Source: Madurella fahalii
Taxonomy: Eukaryota > Ascomycota > Sordariomycetes > Sordariales
Direction of reading: 5' to 3'
DNA: 64,000 bases
Assembly: GCA_029876055.1 (NCBI GenBank)
Contig: CM056875.1
Coordinates: 992,001-1,056,000, forward strand
The translations under genes were made by a program, and so were the position numbers. Below, piece by piece: positions 58,377 to 64,000 of this stretch (position 1 is its first letter; every line of letters begins with the position of its first letter). The notes under the pieces were generated by a model, which saw nothing but the letters and a program-made list of their open reading frames with translations, did no database searches and was not told the origin of the DNA.

Positions 58377-59555
58377 TCATCCATGAGTTGGCGGGGGCGT
58401 GATGGCCTTCCCCATGTTAAATCCAGGGTTGTTGACACCCCCGTTGGGCCCAACGACGGCCGCAACGGTAGTATACGAATCGTAATTAGCGCTCGCATTG
58501 AAGGCGACCTCTAACCACATGAAGATGCCCTTGGACAGGTCGCCGGCCTTGAGCAAAATATACTCGGGGAACGGATCATAGGCCGCCGTGGCAGAATAGC
58601 CCGTATAAAAATCGGCCGCGTTTGACGTCCTCCTCACGCGGTTGGTATTGTACGGTGCTGTGTTTTCGACCGCGTCGATGAGAGCTTGGTCAAAGAACAG
58701 CTGCGAGATGTGGCTGACGGTGCCGCCTGAGTACGTGTTGTTGGGCAGCTTCTCGGCGCCAACATGGACTGTGATGTGCTGATGAGTGGCCCTGCCTTGG
58801 TAGTGGCCAGGGAAAATGGTATCAAACTCGACGACGCCATCGCTATCTGTCTCCTGCACTCCACGGAGGAAGGTCGACCTGAGTCCCCCCTGGCCTGCCG
58901 CGCTCACCCCGCTGTAGACGCCGGTCGCGTTGCATTGCCAGAGGTCAATGAAGAGGCGCGGTGTGGGCTCGCAGGTTTGCACGTCGACGAACTGCATCTC
59001 TAGGTGCACCGGAACGCCGGGATGGCTTTCGACAATATTGCTTCGGATCTGCTCGCCGAGGACATAGTACGGCCCAATGATGTTGTCAGGGGTAAGAATG
59101 CAGGTGCTGTTGGCGCCAAAGATGTCTTGGTGCGGCGTGTCGGTGGTGAAGTCTAGACTGCCCGTCCTGTCATGGGAGATGCCCGCCCACTTGGCAAACT
59201 GGGCGCTGTTACGGCGGTGCAAAAACGCGTCTTCTTGAAGGAAGGTAATGAGTATCAGTGTCAAGTCAATGGCTCACTTTCTTTTAATCATACCCTTGTC
59301 AACGCCTCTCTCCGCACGCAGTCTCTGGAAAGTCTCCAATCGGCGCTTCATGGCGCGCTCCCTTCGTGCCTGAGCAGCGGCGTTGTTGCCGCATTTGCTC
59401 AGCGCCTTGGAGTTGATATCGGCAACGGCGTGGCGGAAGCCGGCTTCTCTCAGCGCATCCCTCGGATCGTGCGCTTCTCCGGGGTGTGCGAGGCCGCGGG
59501 ACGCGAGCCCAACCAAACTCACCAGCGTAAAGAGGAAAGTCGATTTTAGCAGCAT
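58377..59555 (-). CDS. Secreted intradiol ring-cleavage dioxygenase
   Basis: Two exons, 59555-59294 and 59233-58377, giving 372 residues; the intron is GTATGA...CAAG, phase 1. A signal peptide (LLKSTFLFTLVSLVGLASRG) precedes a helical linker. The catalytic domain has TPDNIIGPYYVLGEQIRSNI with the first iron tyrosine, then PTPRLFIDLWQCNATGVYSG, and FPGHYQGRATHQHITVHVG with the second Tyr and two His ligands. This is the layout of intradiol (catechol-type) dioxygenases, which open an aromatic ring between two hydroxyls using Fe(III). Secreted fungal members are known to act on lignin- or plant-derived catechols. Its neighbours are two tyrosinases, which make catechols and quinones. Confidence 0.93.
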
Positions 59556-60612
59556 GATGGACGGTAATGCGAAAGGGATAGGGGTCACAGTTGTGAGTAG
59601 ATGCGAAGATGGTACTAGCGAGGCGGTACAGGATTGAACGTTCAAGAGGAATGCAGCGACTCCGAATCTTTAAATGAAGAGCTCCGAACGCGTATGTAGT
59701 GAGTGAAGCAAGGAGCTTCCCCGCAGGTCGATGCTTGCAGGGCCGTCGTTCCCAGTAAGTATCTCACAGGGCTAGGCTCGCCACGGGGATATATTGGACC
59801 CATATTCATTACTACCGATTCAGGAGCCGGGCTTGGAGACCTTAATACCTTGCCTAACTAGTACATGTACCCACCCCGCCAGTTAATGAACATGAAATAA
59901 GGATACCGGCGGTACCCTTCTGAGGGTATATGAGATACTGGAATCTGGGCTCTTCGCTGCATCCCTGAGGCGCCTCGACGCGTCCCGAGCGGGCAGAATG
60001 GCCAATTTCCTAAAGCTCCCCACCATCAAGAGGGAAGGTGGCCCGGAAAGAAGGATGCAGATCCGGAGCAACGGAGGGAGCTCTCAGAGCAGAACGACAG
60101 AGACGGCTGCGCAAGCTTCGAGTATTATCATGTTTATTTCAGCCCCTGATCTGGTATACCGGTTGGAGGCGTATAATAACGATGCGGGGTGCAGGATACC
60201 TCCGTGCGACGCTGCTTGGGCGGATCGGACGCCCAAGTGGTGTGTTGCCCGATTTGGCTGAAATTGTCCGGTCAACTCACCGGGGTCCAGGTTCACCCTG
60301 TTTCAAGACCTCCCTAAGGAATTAATGCGCGCCTCATAATGACTCCCCCATCACAACTGTTGGATTGGGGTGTCCGGATTCAAACGGGTACATCCAGTAC
60401 GAAGCGATATGCAGAATTTGCCTGAAGTATGTTTGCGAGCAAAGCGAGAACCCGGAAGGCCTGCGGAAGATGTCGAGTGTCGATCTTGGCCTCGGCGGTT
60501 CACTGTGTCGCTTGGAGACATGAGCAGCATTCTCAGACAAAACCAAACAAGCCATCGAACAATACCAAGTCAACTCAGTGAGTAGAGCAATCCGAAGTCC
60601 GAATTTATGCTC
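59556..60612. other. Intergenic region
   Basis: Promoter of the dioxygenase gene and 3' flank of the next minus-strand gene. No gene is seen. Confidence 0.55.
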
Positions 60613-61277
60613 CTAATTCTCTAGAGCCCTCTCCGCAGCTTGAGCCTCAAATTTCCTCCTGTTGACACGATAAAGTCCGTAAAAACCGCCTAAGCTTGCA
60701 GTAATGTGTGCGATTCTGAGTGGATGTTCGTTAGCTTAATGTTGGGACAAGCCGGGTTCACTAGACGTACCCGACAATGAGGATTAAATATGCGGCAGCA
60801 TCGGCACTCCCCTTCCAGGGTTTGGTGGGTTGCTCTGGTTCGTTGTTGCTCGTAGCCACAACGAAGCCAATGATCCCGAGCCCTCCGACGAGAGGGTCGA
60901 AGAAGAGGACCCATAACCAATAGCCTCCAGGCCCGTATTTGTGCAAGACGGAGCTGATGGCGGCAGCGTAGCTGATCAAAATTGAAGCGGCGCACTGGTT
61001 ATTGGTAGTTTGCCGGTTAGCCACCATGATACGCTTGTTAGATATGGTCATGCCGGGGAAGTGGGCTTACTGCGAGAACCGGCAATATAAAAACTCTAAG
61101 AGGCAACCCATTCTTCCACGTCACCCACGTGTAGATAGTGGTGGCCAAAGTGACGGTTGAGATTACACCGACAGTGCCGCGGGCCAGTGCGGTCAGTTTT
61201 TCCGGATAGAAGAAGTCTTTCGAATATGGGCCGGGCGGCAATGTTGCCCCGACCTCGCCGTCACCGCGGTCGTCCAT
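60613..61277 (-). CDS. Small four-helix membrane protein, unknown function
   Basis: Three exons: 61277-61071, 60994-60771 and 60715-60613, giving 177 residues. Donors are GTAAGC and GTACGT with CTAAC branch points and CAG acceptors, and the joins give RVFILPVLA-CAASILISYA and LILIVG-IAHITASLGGFYG. Four hydrophobic segments: ALARGTVGVISTVTLATTIY, VFILPVLACAASILISYAAA, WVLFFDPLVGGLGIIGFVV and AYLILIVGIAHITASLGGFY. There is no signal peptide. The acidic start (MDDRGDGEVG) and basic C-terminus suggest cytosolic ends. No family name can be given. Confidence 0.75.
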
Positions 61278-63383
61278 CGGGGTCGGCTCTGCCAGCTTTG
61301 CGGTTTTTCTTTCTCGTCTTGATGAGGAATAAACTCTGCCGGGAGAACTACTAACCTGCTGGTGTGGATGACAGAAAAAGGAGGGATAAGTCAACACTGA
61401 GTCTGAATCATATGAACAGCTTTCTCCTTCCGTTTTGTGCAATGTCAAAACTCGGAGGCCTCTCCAATTATGCCTGGGAGGCGGTATCGCTGTATTGATC
61501 TCGGCACAGCGTGGCAGTGCCGCAAGTGGCCGTTAGAAGGATCGCATCAATTCGACGAGGCTCAATCTTCTTGGTTGGATATGTTACCGGGTAAATATGC
61601 AAGAACCGTGCAGCGCCCCGATTGACTGCAACCTACGTTTGTTTCAACGAGCAACTACACTATACGTTTTATCTACGGCGGAACGCCGCCCAAACCCAAG
61701 AATGCTTCATGCCCTGTGCCTTCGGTTGGGCAGGTGGCAAGATACCAGACGAGGCTAAGTCGTAGCGCCGGCATAGCATGCTATTTACATTACCCGAATA
61801 ATCACCCCGTACGAAACCATACGCGTGAAGCAAATCTTGGAAGCGGTTGGCTACCTCTTTGCTTCATGGGTATCGTCGTTGGATTCTCAGAAGATTTGAT
61901 TCCGTCGCACATAACTGAGATGGCGAGTTCCACACTCGTAAGCTACCTAAGCCCAAGATAAAATGACCAGGTTTATCAACTTCCTCAACTCTCCCGAGCC
62001 GGTGCGGTACTGCAGAAGGCTTCCCTGCAGAAACTGAGTCAACCTCTGGCGTTAAATTCCACACCGCGACGTTTCCAGAGCTCAAACATCATGCCTTCGG
62101 GCGCGGCCATATTGTCTCTGTCGAAGTTGGTTTTGTAAGCTGAGAATCTCTCACACAATGCAAACAAGTGACAAGGATGTTACGACATGTTTGGAAAAAC
62201 CTAGATCTGGTAAATTCAATATTAGTAGTACCAGGTCTGCAATCATCGAGGCAGCAACAGACGTCCTAAAACATTACCAGCCTATAATTGCCCTCGTGAT
62301 AGGTAGTCCTCGCTGTACCTTCCAAAAAAATGTATTCCCAAAATGTTTGCGCCGCTGAAAGGTGCATGGTTCTCGGGGATAAGATGCTCTCTTAAAACAC
62401 ATACTCACGGTCGGTCAACCCGCCTACCGTATCGCGCAAGGCTTGCTGGATGACCAAGACCCATTAGCACATCTAACCAATTTTCTAACCATCTCCCGAG
62501 ATGCAAACAAATCTTCATTAGCGTCCCCCGTTGACATTGTGGAACGTGCGTAGTATAGGCTGGTAAAAGACCTCGCTCATGAGCGCTGCCTCGGGCTCCG
62601 AGTCGGCCGGTAGTCATGCACATTGTTATATCTACCAAGGAGAGCGTTAACTGGTAACAAAATGTAACAGGCTTAGACTCCCAGGTCTACTACCGTAAAA
62701 CCACTAACATCCAGAGCTCGTGTTAGGAGAAAGATAAGTATCGGCAAAAGAGAGCCGCTCTTGGCCAGATACATTTAAACTAGGGCGATATTGAATATCG
62801 GCCTTTTGCCGTATCGGTTTTTGCGGCAACAGGGACCTGGGACTGCTCTGTTTGATCTTTATTTTTTTTTTCTTGGATCTCGGCGGCGCGCTGCCTAGGT
62901 ACCCAGGCAAACTTCCTTCCGCCCCTCTTCAGTTTAGTCCGGATTCAACACAAAAGACAAACCGCACTATCGAACCCTATAGAAGTGATACACTGGGTAG
63001 CCTCGGATCGTGTAGCTTTCGTGACTTAGCCGCACTTCAGAGAAGTGCCAAAGGAAAATATAATCCAGATTTTAGGTACGCTTGGATCGTGATATCCGTT
63101 ACGCTGACTGAGCTGACATGCGCAATCCGAGATTACCACTCCAGGCCCAAATATTGACCTGCCTTGGCGTCTATTATTGGAGGAACGCGAATCCCAAGCC
63201 GTGTTCCACGGTTGCCTTGCAGCTGTGGCGGTCTGGCGATGACCGATGCGGAACGCCAAGCTACCTCAGCTCTTTCGTGAGTCCTCCCTTTCTTCTATTT
63301 CCTCCATACCTGGTTCTTTCTCCACCACACAACCTCTTACCCCTCCTCCATCACAACGATTCAGTACCAAATTTCCAGCTGCA
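61278..63383. other. Intergenic region
   Basis: 2.1 kb without a convincing gene, AT-rich at 62.1-62.9 kb. Its right end is the promoter of the last gene. Confidence 0.5.
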
Positions 63384-64000
63384 ATGCCGCCGCTACCAAT
63401 GCCGTTCGATAGCGATGTCACCAGCGTCCTCTCCCTCGCAAGCTCTGTTGCGCGGGATTTCTCTCGCGCTCCCGACGCCTTCACCCCTGGCGAGGCCGCC
63501 GCCAAGGCTCTTATTGTAGAGCTCGAATCGTACCAAAACATCTACGAATCTCGTCAAAACCCTGGGGCCGGTCTATTTGAGTCGTCTCTTACGGCGCATC
63601 TTATACCCTGCCGCCAAGCGTTGAAAGCCATGAGCGATATAAGGGCGAAATACCCAATTGATAGATTCGGATTCAGTGATAGTATCAAGTGGAGCCGAGA
63701 CAAGAAGGGATTCGAAAAGGAAACAGAAGCCCTGCGCCAAGCGACGGCACAGTTACGAGAGACCGTTCAGGTCGTTAGACAGGCGCAGAATGTTGTCCAA
63801 CCACAAGCGCGGACGGAACCCAGATCCTGGAGTTCCCGGTACCAGGCTCCGGCCCAGATCACCCTGGTCCATGAGACTTTGGTATCCGCCCAAGAATCAA
63901 CGTCATATATCCCGCAGGACTCAGTTCCGCAGAGCTCAGCACCGGCCCCGGCTGCGCAGAAAGAGCTCCCAATGTGCCAGAACGGATCCGGATGCCGGCA
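63384..64000 (+). CDS. Partial gene at window end, possible CCCH-finger protein
   Basis: Open from the ATG at 63384 to the window edge (205 codons). The first 150 residues are helical (SVLSLASSVARDFSRAPDAF, YQNIYESRQNPGAGLFESSL) with a coiled-coil-like stretch (FEKETEALRQATAQLRETVQ). A Pro/Ser/Gln linker leads to PMCQNGSGCR, which may be the first half of a CCCH zinc finger (C-x5-C). The rest lies outside the window. No signal peptide. The coding assignment is firm; the domain assignment is tentative. Confidence 0.7.
   Translation, partial: MPPLPMPFDSDVTSVLSLASSVARDFSRAPDAFTPGEAAAKALIVELESYQNIYESRQNPGAGLFESSLTAHLIPCRQALKAMSDIRAKYPIDRFGFSDSIKWSRDKKGFEKETEALRQATAQLRETVQVVRQAQNVVQPQARTEPRSWSSRYQAPAQITLVHETLVSAQESTSYIPQDSVPQSSAPAPAAQKELPMCQNGSGCR

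Noticed and set aside
1..64000. tRNA or rRNA genes
   Set aside because: No cloverleaf box A/box B pattern or rRNA-like sequence was recognised, although short tRNAs could be missed without a scan.

Overview
The window is from a filamentous ascomycete (Pezizomycotina, probably a sordariomycete). Genes carry short 47-146 nt introns with GTATGT/GTACGT-type donors, CTAAC/CTGAC branch points and CAG/TAG acceptors. Gene families are typical of fungi: a DOCK GEF, an AA9 LPMO, a LaeA-like methyltransferase, a DUF7703 membrane protein, tyrosinases and an intradiol dioxygenase. The repeat-rich middle shows RIP-like C-to-T decay. There is no sign of prokaryotic organisation.

Layout. 1-17.5 kb is ordinary GC-rich genic sequence: the 5' part of a DOCK-family GEF gene (-), a long acidic protein often labelled 'pathway-specific nitrogen regulator' (-, with a one-base frameshift in a C6 run), a tubby/LURP-like hypothetical (-), a DUF7703 membrane protein (-) and a secreted cupin DUF985 protein (+). 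18-45 kb is a degenerating accessory region. It holds an F-box/ankyrin remnant, two small orphan genes, a minisatellite array, an AT-rich insertion, an HNH-nuclease gene with an early stop, a zinc-finger family gene broken by a solo LTR and a mariner-type MITE, an inositol polyphosphate multikinase pseudogene, a second solo LTR, paralogous gene remnants and a frameshifted hypothetical gene. Two apparently intact genes, an AA9 LPMO and a LaeA-like methyltransferase, sit inside it at 32.9-35.4 kb.

46.8-61.3 kb is again gene-bearing. It has a large tyrosinase fused to a lectin-like beta-propeller, a small membrane protein, a CorA-like membrane protein, a short secreted tyrosinase, a secreted intradiol ring-cleavage dioxygenase and a small four-helix membrane protein. 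Two tyrosinases (phenol to quinone) and a catechol-cleaving dioxygenase within 13 kb suggest a locus for oxidising or detoxifying aromatic compounds; this is inferred from proximity. The window ends inside a gene whose product may carry a CCCH-like finger.

The most interesting items are the propeller-tyrosinase fusion and its neighbourhood, the gene at 26.2-29.1 kb whose frame closes exactly when each of two mobile elements and one target-site copy is removed, and a promoter cassette shared by two unrelated adjacent genes.
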